The position numbers and the translations under genes were made by a program. From an uncultured Aeromonadales bacterium (GTDB taxonomy: Bacteria > Pseudomonadota > Gammaproteobacteria > Enterobacterales > Succinivibrionaceae): a stretch of 14,903 nucleotides of DNA. Under the pieces are notes generated by a model. The model made no database searches. It saw only the letters and a list, made by a program, of their open reading frames with translations, and was not told the origin of the DNA. Shown here piece after piece: positions 7,625 through 14,343 of this stretch (position 1 is the first letter of the stretch; each line of letters begins with the position of its first letter). The stretch spans positions 1-14,903 of the forward strand of contig CADBNP010000324.1 of the NCBI GenBank assembly GCA_902796095.1, given 5' to 3'.

Positions 7625-8482
7625 TTACTGTTTCGCTGCATCGATTCTGATAAAACGCTGGCAGGAATGCTTAAGCTGAGTAGACAGAACTCTCATGCGG
7701 TGCATGCCGATCTTTCTGTAATCGTCAGTGAATTTCTTATCGGGACTGACCACGTATCCGATGCTGTTGTCATTGTCGACATACAGCATCCCGGGATTCT
7801 TCAGTTCAATCTCCATCCGATCGAACACCTGATAGCAGTAGACGATATGGTTAATATTCAGGTATCTGAGAATTATGGCCGCCTTTGAAGTCAGTCTGTA
7901 AAAATCAGAGATGACGTATACAACACTTCCCGGCCGGATTGAATCTGTCAGAAGCTGCAGCGCATCACCTATGTTTCTGGAACTGGTTCGATCCTGAAGT
8001 CCTCTGTTGTAGCAGGCATGAACCTTTTTGATGATGTTGAGTACATCGTGATGTCTGCCACCAGGGGTTGTTCTTACGATTTCGTTTCCTGAAATGATAA
8101 TGCTGGATACCTTATCGTGATTAAGCACTGCCTGCCATGCCGTAGACGCCGTCAGCAGAGCTGCCACTCTCGATTTTAGCTGTCCCTGGGAACCGAAATA
8201 CATGGTTTCACTCAGATCAGAAACGATGTATGTACATCTGTCCCGCTCTTCTCTGAAAAGTTTCGTGTGGGGCTTTCCTGATCTGGCTGTAATATACCAG
8301 TCTATATTACGGACATCATCACCGGGGACATAGGGTCTGACCTCGTCAAACTCCATGCCTCTTCCCTTGGCGCTGGAAGCCTGAAATCCGAATCTGGGAC
8401 TTGCAACCTTGCTGATCGGCAGAACAACATTTGAAGGAGGCACATTTACCAGATCTTCAAATGTTAATTCGATGGCACTCAT
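7625..8482 (-). CDS. DUF58 domain protein of the Bat/MoxR operon
   Basis: A 285-residue protein with no membrane segment. It carries the hallmark DUF58 stretch at ~39-69: KGRGMEFDEVRPYVPGDDVR, then IDW and ARSGKP. DUF58 proteins are found next to MoxR ATPases and are thought to have a VWA-like fold. A metal-site-like DLSET occurs at 89-93, where the usual DxSxS has Thr in place of the second Ser; a second VSDF-type strand (YVISDFYRL) lies around 190-200. The start codon overlaps the moxR stop as ATGA, so the two are translationally coupled. It probably acts as the cytoplasmic partner of the ATPase; the substrate is unknown. Confidence 0.9.
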   Translation of the reverse strand: MSAIELTFEDLVNVPPSNVVLPISKVASPRFGFQASSAKGRGMEFDEVRPYVPGDDVRNIDWYITARSGKPHTKLFREERDRCTYIVSDLSETMYFGSQGQLKSRVAALLTASTAWQAVLNHDKVSSIIISGNEIVRTTPGGRHHDVLNIIKKVHACYNRGLQDRTSSRNIGDALQLLTDSIRPGSVVYVISDFYRLTSKAAIILRYLNINHIVYCYQVFDRMEIELKNPGMLYVDNDNSIGYVVSPDKKFTDDYRKIGMHRMRVLSTQLKHSCQRFIRIDAAKQ

Positions 8483-9438
8483 GATACTACCACCAGACTG
8501 AGGATCTTCTCGATAACATCATCCGGCTTTATTCCGTCAGCTTCGGCCTCCATACTTATAATAATACGGTGGCGCATGACAGGATATGCACAGACCTGTA
8601 TGTCGTCAGGTATTACATAATCGCGGTCGCTGAGCCAGGCCCTGGCGCATGCACATCGCCAGAGTGCTATTGTAGCTCTCGGACTTACACCGCAGGATAT
8701 CCATCTTGCCAGATCACCGTTGACAGCCAGCGGATTGCGTGTGGCGTTCACTATGTTGACAATGTATTTCTGCAGCTCCTCGGATACCTTGGTTTCAAGA
8801 ACGCTTGCTCTTGCTTCAAAAAGCTCCTTCTGAGTAAGAACGGGATGTTCCTTTTCCTCTTTTCTGTGCTGGATTTCATAGTGATTCAGCTGAAGAATGC
8901 TGAGTTCATCCTTGGCATCCGGATAGTCTATCTTTATGTGCAGCATGAACCTGTCCAGCTGAGCCTCGGGCAGAGGATATGTTCCTTCCTGCTCCAGTGG
9001 ATTCTGCGTCGCCATGACCAGAAACAGTTCCGGCAGAGTATAGGTCTTGCGTCCTATGGTAATCTGCTTTTCGGCCATTGCTTCAAGCAGAGCACTCTGA
9101 ACCTTTGCCGGAGCTCTGTTTATTTCATCTGCGAGAAGAAGATGATGGAACAGCGGTCCCGGCTGGAACACAAAGGAGCCGTCCTGGGGACGGTATACAT
9201 CAGTACCGGTTACATCCGCAGGCAGCAGATCCGGAGTGAACTGGATGCGGTGAAACTTTCCCTCTATGCATTTTGAAAGTTCTTTGATAGCTCTTGTCTT
9301 GGCTATACCCGGAGGTCCTTCAACCAGAATGTGACCATCTGAAAGCAGTGCCAGCATAAGTCCGTCAATGAGATCGAGCTGTCCCAGAATCTGGGAGCTC
9401 AGATACTGACGAACTGTCTGAACCTTGTCTTTGAACAT
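8479..9438 (-). CDS. moxR: MoxR family AAA+ ATPase
   Basis: A 319-residue AAA+ ATPase of standard MoxR length. Visible in order are Walker A GPPGIAKT (41-48), Walker B LLLADE (100-105) followed by INRAPAKVQSALLEAMAE, sensor 1 ATQNP (143-147), and LPEAQLDRF (156-164) with the probable arginine finger R163. MoxR proteins are chaperone-like hexameric ATPases that work with VWA proteins to assemble or insert cofactors into protein complexes. It is the first gene of the six-gene operon, which defines the module as Bat type. The ATG has a modest GTGAG-like ribosome binding site about 8 bases upstream. No close promoter is clear; a TATAAT on the minus strand at 9610-9615 is one candidate. Confidence 0.95.
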   Translation of the reverse strand: MFKDKVQTVRQYLSSQILGQLDLIDGLMLALLSDGHILVEGPPGIAKTRAIKELSKCIEGKFHRIQFTPDLLPADVTGTDVYRPQDGSFVFQPGPLFHHLLLADEINRAPAKVQSALLEAMAEKQITIGRKTYTLPELFLVMATQNPLEQEGTYPLPEAQLDRFMLHIKIDYPDAKDELSILQLNHYEIQHRKEEKEHPVLTQKELFEARASVLETKVSEELQKYIVNIVNATRNPLAVNGDLARWISCGVSPRATIALWRCACARAWLSDRDYVIPDDIQVCAYPVMRHRIIISMEAEADGIKPDDVIEKILSLVVVS

Positions 9439-9609
9439 TTTTGTCTCACTATAAAATTCAATATTTAATAAAATTCGAAATTTCTGAAGATTAATTCAGC
9501 TGTATCCCGGAATCTGCACAAACGTTCTGAAAACTTATGATGTTACAGGGATCTGCGTAAATCATTCATCAAAAATGATATAAACTCTTCTTCGGATCAG
9601 TATTCCCAT

Positions 9610-9615
9610 ATTATA
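9610..9615 (-). promoter_or_regulatory. Possible -10 element for the moxR-bat operon
   Basis: An exact TATAAT is read on the minus strand here. Only a poor -35 (TGTATT, spacer 18) can be matched. A start near 9603 would give the operon a leader of roughly 165 bases. Other AT-rich candidates closer to moxR (for example TATAGT just before the start codon) are also possible. Confidence 0.35.
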
Positions 9616-9883
9616 ACCGTGAGAAATATAAAAATACACGTTTTAAGGGATGGCAGAATGCCAACTTGTGCGATTGAACAGATTTATGCCGATTTAAACT
9701 TTTGGAGAGTCTGTATCAAAGAAAGGGAATGATGAAAATTAATTTTCTGATGCTTCGGGAATCTGTTTCATCCGCAGATTCGGGCTGATTCCTCAGCATC
9801 GTATGAGTGCAGAATTTTCAGCCTCTGTAAAACGATAGTCTGATGCGGCTGCCGGGTGGCAGTCTGACTGACTGTCATCCCGT

Positions 9884-9913
9884 TTGCCGGATACATAATT
9901 ATGATGATAGAAT
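9884..9913 (+). promoter_or_regulatory. Candidate sigma70 promoter of sixA
   Basis: TTGCCG (9884-9889) and TAGAAT (9908-9913) are separated by 18 bases, giving four or five matches to each consensus hexamer. Transcription would start near 9920, leaving a leader of about 60 bases that contains the inverted repeat at 9935-9958. Confidence 0.45.
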
Positions 9914-9934
9914 CTGCTGTACCCATTCGGATAA

Positions 9935-9958
9935 TGACCTGAGCGGTACTTCAGGTCA
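9935..9958 (+). repeat. Perfect 8-bp inverted repeat in the sixA leader
   Basis: TGACCTGA (9935-9942) and TCAGGTCA (9951-9958) are perfect complements around an 8-base spacer. No U tract follows on either strand, so this is not a terminator. It could be an operator for a dimeric regulator or an RNA hairpin 13 bases ahead of the sixA ribosome binding site. Confidence 0.6.
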
Positions 9959-9981
9959 GCAGTGAAAACAACGGAGTAATT

Positions 9982-10443
9982 ATGATAGTGATAGTGAGAC
10001 ATGGGCAGGCTGAAGCGGCTGCACTGATTGACAGAAACCGTCTTCTTACGGAAAAGGGTAAAGCCTCAGTCGAAAAGAGAGCTGAAGAACTTGCCGGAAA
10101 GTGCAGAAACTTCAGGGAAGTTCTGGTTAGTCCGTATCTCAGAACTCTGCAGACCTTTGATATTCTCAAGCCGCTGCTCGATGTGGGAAGAGTTCAGATT
10201 ACAGACGAACTTGTTCCAAATGCCTCTCCTTCCATTGCTGATTACATCCGGTATGCAGACGGGCAGGGCGGTAATGTTCTGGTGGTAAGTCATATGCCTC
10301 TTGTCAGCGGCATTGTTTCAGAGCTTTGCGGACCGTCGGCTTTCAGTGCGTTTGATCCAGGTGATTTTTATCTTTTGGACAGAAAAGAGGATGAAGTACT
10401 CTACAAAGTGATCTATACAACAAATTCGTTCTCATTAATGTAA
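9982..10443 (+). CDS. sixA: SixA phosphohistidine phosphatase
   Basis: A 153-residue protein of the histidine phosphatase (phosphoglycerate mutase-like) superfamily, matching the length and form of SixA. The catalytic RHG motif is at the extreme N-terminus (VRHG, R6-H7-G8), SPYLRTLQT at 50-58 supplies the second Arg (R54), and VVSHMP at 101-106 supplies the second His (H104). In E. coli SixA removes phosphate from phosphohistidine proteins, best shown for NPr of the nitrogen phosphotransferase system. The ATG has an ACGGAG ribosome binding site with a 5-base spacer. It is cytoplasmic. A hairpin-forming repeat lies in its leader. The next gene on the same strand is ytfK, 140 bases away with a promoter of its own. 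Confidence 0.95.
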   Translation: MIVIVRHGQAEAAALIDRNRLLTEKGKASVEKRAEELAGKCRNFREVLVSPYLRTLQTFDILKPLLDVGRVQITDELVPNASPSIADYIRYADGQGGNVLVVSHMPLVSGIVSELCGPSAFSAFDPGDFYLLDRKEDEVLYKVIYTTNSFSLM

Positions 10444-10450
10444 ATTATAC

Positions 10451-10478
10451 TTGTTCAATACGATCTTTTTCATATAAA
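10451..10478 (+). promoter_or_regulatory. Candidate sigma70 promoter of ytfK
   Basis: TTGTTC (10451-10456) and TATAAA (10473-10478) are 16 bases apart, directly after the sixA stop. A start near 10485 gives a leader of about 100 bases containing the inverted repeat at 10509-10528. Confidence 0.5.
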
Positions 10479-10508
10479 GACTAGATGGTGGTTTAATGTT
10501 TTGAACCG

Positions 10509-10528
10509 GTTTTTCATGGATGAAAAAC
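10509..10528 (+). repeat. Perfect 9-bp inverted repeat in the ytfK leader
   Basis: GTTTTTCAT (10509-10517) and ATGAAAAAC (10520-10528) are perfect complements around a GG centre. With such a short loop it is better read as a dimeric protein-binding site, or as an 8-bp stem with a TGGA tetraloop in RNA. No terminator U tract follows it. Confidence 0.55.
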
Positions 10529-10583
10529 TGACAGGCAAGGAATGCACTAACCCTACTGATACAGTTATGCAGGAGTTGTGTAG

Positions 10584-10778
10584 ATGAGAATTTTTAAATT
10601 CTATTCCCCGCTAGCTATTGCCAAGCATGTTAAACTTTTTTTCAAGGGAAGAATTTATATCAACGGTCGCGGAGGTTATGTGTTTGAGCGTGGCAGAGTT
10701 GTCATGCCGGAGAAGCCTGATCAGGTTCATTCTGATACTGTTACGGAAATAAACAGAAGAATACAGTCATTGTCTTAG
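10584..10778 (+). CDS. ytfK: YtfK (DUF1107), small stimulator of SpoT
   Basis: A 64-residue basic protein that lines up along its whole length with E. coli YtfK (68 residues) as I recall it: MRIFKFYSPLAIAKHVK corresponds to the YtfK start MKIFQRYNPLQVAKYVK, KGRIYI to RGRLYI, and VTEINRRIQSL to the YtfK C-terminal helix. In E. coli YtfK binds SpoT and shifts it towards (p)ppGpp synthesis during phosphate or fatty-acid starvation, raising tolerance of antibiotics. The ATG is preceded by AGGAG (10571-10575) with an 8-base spacer. It lies just downstream of sixA and ends at a clear terminator. YtfK is largely confined to Gammaproteobacteria, which helps to place the organism. Confidence 0.88.
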   Translation: MRIFKFYSPLAIAKHVKLFFKGRIYINGRGGYVFERGRVVMPEKPDQVHSDTVTEINRRIQSLS

Positions 10779-10814
10779 TTTTCAGTGTTTTTTCGTTTTT
10801 TCAAGTCCTCCTTT

Positions 10815-10857
10815 GCCTGATCTCCGGTTTTACAATCGGGATCGGGCTTTTTATTTT
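10815..10857 (+). terminator. Rho-independent terminator after ytfK
   Basis: A 10-bp stem, GCCTGATCTC with GGGATCGGGC (two G-U pairs), encloses a 13-base loop and is followed by TTTTTATTTT. It lies 37 bases after the ytfK stop and should end the sixA-ytfK unit. Confidence 0.85.
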
Positions 10858-11324
10858 CTGAGAGTTAAGGTTCATCCACCTTAATTTGCTGTTCCTGAAT
10901 GTGAAATGCTTCAGAGCGGTCTGTTTTTTGGCTGCATCATTTATCTTTGCCTGTTTGCCGTCGGTGTGATCTGATAATCCTGCAGATGCGTGCCACGTTT
11001 TTGTTCCTGTCATACCGAAATCCGGAGGACTGCCTGGCATATCACAGACTCCGACAAGGTTGTGCCTTTCAGATTTTTGTACGTTCCTCCTGTTATAACA
11101 TCCTGAAATGAGATTATTTTGTAGCTTACTGTTCGGTAATTTCAGACTGTCGTCATTTTTTCATTTGCTGAATGGGGTATAATTCACGAGGTTTGACAGA
11201 AATTCAATTTGATTCATAAGTTTTTGTATTCTGTACTGCTTTTATGTTTTGCTGATTTGTATGGCATACAGCTTTCGCAGTGACAGTATGCATATGTGTT
11301 TATTCGGGGTATCAGAGGTTCAGC
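10858..11324. other. Intergenic region upstream of prmB
   Basis: No gene that I can support. Contents: a 7-bp inverted repeat TTAAGGT/ACCTTAA around TCATCC (10865-10884), which could be a weak second terminator or an operator; an exact TATAAT (11178-11183) with a poor T-rich -35; and an exact TTGACA (11193-11198) with a weak -10 (ATAAGT at 11216-11221, spacer 17). One or both may drive prmB-aroC, with a leader of roughly 100-140 bases. Confidence 0.5.
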
Positions 11325-12284
11325 ATGGATGAAATTACATCAGACTACAATTTTGTTTCCGAAGAGGTGATTCAGGCGGAAATAAATCAGGAACTGTCTA
11401 CTGTGGGAGATATGCTAAGATATCTTACAACAGCAATTTCAAAATCAGGTGTGTACTGCGGTCATGGCTCTGAAACTCCATACCAGGAGGCAGCTCAGCT
11501 GCTGAGTTTTGTTCTCGGTCTTGATTATGAGGAACTTGAAGGATTCAAGAGTTCTTTTGTTACGGCAAGAGAGCGCAGAGATATTTTTGAGTGTGTCCGT
11601 ACCAGAATTTTTGAACGTGTTCCTACTCCTTACATAACGAACATATCCTACTTTGCAGGACTTCGTCTCTATGTGGATGAAAGAGTTCTTATTCCGCGTT
11701 CGCCTATAGCCGAGCTTATTGACAACCGTTTTGAGCCGTACCTGCAGAATGATGCGTCTCTCGTTCTGGATCTGTGTACCGGATCCGGGTGCCTGGCTAT
11801 TGCAATAGCGGAGAAGCTTGGCGTGGAGGTTGATGCGGTAGATATATCCGATGATGCTCTGGATGTATGTGCCTACAACGTGGATCTCTACAATATGACT
11901 GATGAGGTATTTCCTATCAAATCAGATCTCTTTGCAAATCTGGAGGACGGAGTTCTCTATGATTTGATCGTTTCAAATCCTCCGTATGTCGATGAGTACG
12001 ACATGGAAAATCTTCCTGAAGAGTTTTTGCATGAGCCACAGTCTGCTCTTGCTGCAGGTGAAGACGGACTTGATATAGTCAGAAGGATTCTGAGGGACGC
12101 ATCTGATTATCTTAAGCCTGACGGATATCTCATCTGTGAGGTGGGGAACAGTATGGATGCTCTTTCCGAACTTTATCCTGAAGTTGATTTCGAGTGGATA
12201 CAGTTAAAGAACGGCGGAAAAGGGGTGTTTGCCATTTCCTGTGATGAATTGAAAAAGAACAGAAGTGTATTTGAGGAGCTGTAA
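11325..12284 (+). CDS. prmB: PrmB, ribosomal protein L3 glutamine methyltransferase
   Basis: A 319-residue cytoplasmic class I SAM-dependent methyltransferase, close to the ~310 residues of E. coli PrmB. An N-terminal helical domain (~1-100) precedes IPRSPIAELI (123-132), the SAM-binding motif DLCTGSG (149-155) and the catalytic NPPY (218-221) that holds the glutamine amide. IPRSP and the long N-terminal domain favour PrmB over the release-factor enzyme PrmC. It methylates the glutamine of L3 during 50S assembly. The ATG at 11325 has AGAGG 6 bases upstream and gives the normal length; an in-frame GTG at 11280 adds 15 unconvincing residues. It overlaps aroC by one base, the arrangement known from E. 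coli and Vibrio, so the two are probably co-transcribed. Confidence 0.94.
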   Translation: MDEITSDYNFVSEEVIQAEINQELSTVGDMLRYLTTAISKSGVYCGHGSETPYQEAAQLLSFVLGLDYEELEGFKSSFVTARERRDIFECVRTRIFERVPTPYITNISYFAGLRLYVDERVLIPRSPIAELIDNRFEPYLQNDASLVLDLCTGSGCLAIAIAEKLGVEVDAVDISDDALDVCAYNVDLYNMTDEVFPIKSDLFANLEDGVLYDLIVSNPPYVDEYDMENLPEEFLHEPQSALAAGEDGLDIVRRILRDASDYLKPDGYLICEVGNSMDALSELYPEVDFEWIQLKNGGKGVFAISCDELKKNRSVFEEL

Positions 12285-13366
12285 TGTCGGGAAATACCTT
12301 TGGACAGAATTTTACCGTAACCACATGTGGTGAAAGTCACGGACCGGGACTTATTGCCATTGTTGATGGCTGCCCTCCTGGACTCGAACTGTCCGAATCT
12401 GATATTCAGAGAGATCTGGATATGAGAAAACCGGGGCGCAATCCTTTCACCACTCCCCGAAAGGAGGATGACAAGGTTGAGATTATTTCCGGTGTTTTTG
12501 AGGGCAGGACAACAGGAACTCCGATAGGTCTGCTTATCCGCAATGAGAACCAGAGATCCGGTGATTATTCGGACATTATGAACAAGTTCCGGCCGGGGCA
12601 TGCTGATTTCTCATATCAGCAGAAATACGGTCTGAGGGATTACAGAGGCGGAGGACGTGCTTCGGCCCGCGAGACAGCTATGCGTGTGGCAGCCGGTGCG
12701 ATTGCCAGAAAATATCTCGGATCCCGGGCAGGGATTAAGATCAGGGGATGTCTTACCCAGATCGGATCTGTCAAGGCTGATTTCTGCAATCTGGAGCAGG
12801 TATACGGCAATCCGTTCTTTTTTGCAGATCCTCAGAAGATTAACGAGGTAGAGGAATATCTGAGAGATCTCAAGAAATCCGGTGATTCCGTCGGTGCCAT
12901 CGTCAAGGTTGTGGCTGACGGTGTTCCTGTCGGACTTGGAGAACCGGTTTTCGATCGTCTGGATGCAGATTTGGCCTATGCCATGATGGGAATCAATGCT
13001 GTTAAGGGTGTTGAAATAGGAGACGGTTTTGCAGTGGCGGATCAGAGGGGATCTGCACATCGTGATCTTATGGACAAAACCGGTTTTCTTTCCAATCATG
13101 ACGGTGGAATTCTAGGAGGGATCAGCAACGGCAATCCAATAGAAGTTACCGTTGCTTTCAAGCCGACATCCAGCATTCTGATACCGGGGGAGACCATTGA
13201 TATTGACGGCAACAGTGCTGAAATTGTAACCAGGGGCAGACATGATCCGTGTGTCGGTATCAGAGCTGTTCCTATTGTGGAAGCCATGATGGCTCTGGTA
13301 CTGATGGATCATTTCCTGAGAGATCGGGCCCAGAATGCCGATGTGAACAGAAGAATGTATTTCTGA
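12284..13366 (+). CDS. aroC: Chorismate synthase
   Basis: A 360-residue protein, the normal length for the bacterial enzyme. All three family signatures are present: GESHGPGLIAIVDGCPP (16-32), RGGGRASARETAMRVAAG (121-138) and RGRHDPCVGIRAVP (317-330). It converts 5-enolpyruvylshikimate-3-phosphate to chorismate, using reduced FMN, as the last step of the shikimate pathway that feeds aromatic amino acids, folate and quinones. The TAATG junction with prmB and a GAGGAG ribosome binding site inside the end of prmB show translational coupling. No frameshift or missing key residue is seen. No strong terminator follows directly; the hairpin at 13527-13582 is the nearest candidate. Confidence 0.98.
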   Translation: MSGNTFGQNFTVTTCGESHGPGLIAIVDGCPPGLELSESDIQRDLDMRKPGRNPFTTPRKEDDKVEIISGVFEGRTTGTPIGLLIRNENQRSGDYSDIMNKFRPGHADFSYQQKYGLRDYRGGGRASARETAMRVAAGAIARKYLGSRAGIKIRGCLTQIGSVKADFCNLEQVYGNPFFFADPQKINEVEEYLRDLKKSGDSVGAIVKVVADGVPVGLGEPVFDRLDADLAYAMMGINAVKGVEIGDGFAVADQRGSAHRDLMDKTGFLSNHDGGILGGISNGNPIEVTVAFKPTSSILIPGETIDIDGNSAEIVTRGRHDPCVGIRAVPIVEAMMALVLMDHFLRDRAQNADVNRRMYF

Positions 13367-13526
13367 TCTTTTACGGTTTTTTGGGTGAGCAATTCGGTCT
13401 GTGACTGAAGTACGGGATTTTTATGCGTGATGCCGCAGTCTGATTGGAGAACCGTTCCGGTATGAGTGTTTCTGATCTGAAATATTCTCCGATGTCTGAC
13501 GGAATTCACTGGTGTTTAGTTGTAGG

Positions 13527-13582
13527 GAAGTGACAGTCACAGCAATCTATGTGCTGGAATCAGTCACTTCAGTGTTTTTTTT
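13527..13582 (+). terminator. Terminator-like hairpin with T8 tract just before the dsbA-like gene
   Basis: GAAGTGAC (13527-13534) pairs perfectly with GTCACTTC (13563-13570), and an inner stem CAGCA/TGCTG (13540-13556) extends the structure. Four bases later comes T8 (13575-13582). It could end the prmB-aroC transcript, or act as an attenuator in the leader of the next gene, whose start codon is only 14 bases beyond the T tract. Confidence 0.6.
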
Positions 13583-13596
13583 GTTTAGGTATTGTT

Positions 13597-14343
13597 ATGT
13601 CTTTTTTAACCAAGTTTCTTATGACAGCGGTGGCCTCTGCAGCTGCTGTTTCTTTTTCCTTATCTGCTGCAGCCAAGGATTACACCAAAGAAGAACTGGA
13701 GCAGATTATTCACAGTTACATAGTGGATCATCCGGAAGTCCTTGTTGAGGCCAGCGCCAACCTTCAGAAAAGAAAGGCTGAGTTGACAGCTCAGAATGAA
13801 TCCATGTATCTGAAGACCTTTGAAAAGGAGATTTTTCATTCCGACGCAGATGCCACAGTTGGTCCTAAAGATGCCAGGAATGTTATAGTTGAATTTTCCG
13901 ATTATAACTGCGGATACTGCAAGCATTCCAAAAAACTGTTTTTCAAGGTTATTGAAAATCATAAGGATAAGGGTGATATCCGCTACATATTCAAGGAATA
14001 CCCAATCCTTGGAGCTGGTTCAGAGGTATCAGCAAGAGCTTCTCTGGCGGTGTACAAACTGTATCCTGAAAAGTTCCTGGATTACCATATGTCCGTAATC
14101 AACAGTGCATCCCGTATCTCTTCCGATGCAGATCTTAAACCTTATGTTGAAAAACTGGGAATGGACTGGGGGGCAGTCAAAAAACTCATGTCTGACAAGT
14201 CCATCAGCGACACCATCGATAAGAATATGAATCTCGGTATGGCAATGGAGGTTACAGGTACTCCATGCTACATCATTAACGGAAAATTTGTGCGCGGTGC
14301 TCCGCAGACTGTTGAATACATAGAATCACAGCTGGTCAAATAA
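13597..14343 (+). CDS. Secreted DsbA-family thiol-disulfide oxidoreductase (ScsC/Com1-like)
   Basis: A 248-residue protein with a signal peptide (~1-26, ending SAAA before KDY), so it acts in the periplasm. Residues ~30-62 (with HPEVLVEA) match the N-terminal helical region of ScsC-like proteins, which drives trimerisation in some relatives. The thioredoxin-fold part has VEFSDYNCGYC with the active site C105-G-Y-C108, and the cis-proline loop TGTPCYIING (220-229, P223). A CGYC-type centre and N-terminal extension favour ScsC/Com1-type oxidase or isomerase over classical DsbA (CPHC). The Cys right after the cis-Pro is unusual. The ATG at 13597 has AGG 7 bases upstream and starts a proper signal peptide; an in-frame ATG at 13549 lies inside the hairpin and would block it. 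No DsbB or DsbD partner is in the window. Confidence 0.9.
   Translation: MSFLTKFLMTAVASAAAVSFSLSAAAKDYTKEELEQIIHSYIVDHPEVLVEASANLQKRKAELTAQNESMYLKTFEKEIFHSDADATVGPKDARNVIVEFSDYNCGYCKHSKKLFFKVIENHKDKGDIRYIFKEYPILGAGSEVSARASLAVYKLYPEKFLDYHMSVINSASRISSDADLKPYVEKLGMDWGAVKKLMSDKSISDTIDKNMNLGMAMEVTGTPCYIINGKFVRGAPQTVEYIESQLVK

Larger units (their letters stand above)
9439..9981. other. Divergent intergenic region between moxR and sixA
   Basis: I see no credible gene in this 543-base stretch. It holds a 7-bp inverted repeat GAATCTG/CAGATTC (9759-9781), a small hairpin CTGCC/GGCAG with loop GGGT (9849-9862) and the 8-bp repeat in the sixA leader described separately. GAATCTG also recurs in direct orientation near 9511 and 9911. 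The side next to moxR is AT-rich; the sixA side is closer to average composition. Confidence 0.6.

Noticed and set aside
8569..9276. 235-codon plus-strand frame opposite moxR
   Set aside because: It is the antisense of a clear AAA+ ATPase gene with intact Walker motifs; its openness is explained by the codon use of moxR.
9658..9732. Plus-strand 24-codon frame (and a 15-codon frame nearby) between moxR and sixA
   Set aside because: Too short, no good ribosome binding site spacing and no motif; expected by chance in this region.
10801..11040. Minus-strand open frame of 79 codons with GGAG 8 bases upstream
   Set aside because: It runs through the ytfK terminator and its translation looks like non-coding sequence; no family resemblance.
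11280..11324. Upstream GTG start for prmB
   Set aside because: ATG at 11325 has AGAGG at good spacing and gives the normal PrmB length; the extra 15 residues match nothing in the family.
13549..13596. Upstream ATG for the dsbA-like gene
   Set aside because: It lies inside the terminator-like hairpin, has no ribosome binding site and would put extra residues before a normal signal peptide.
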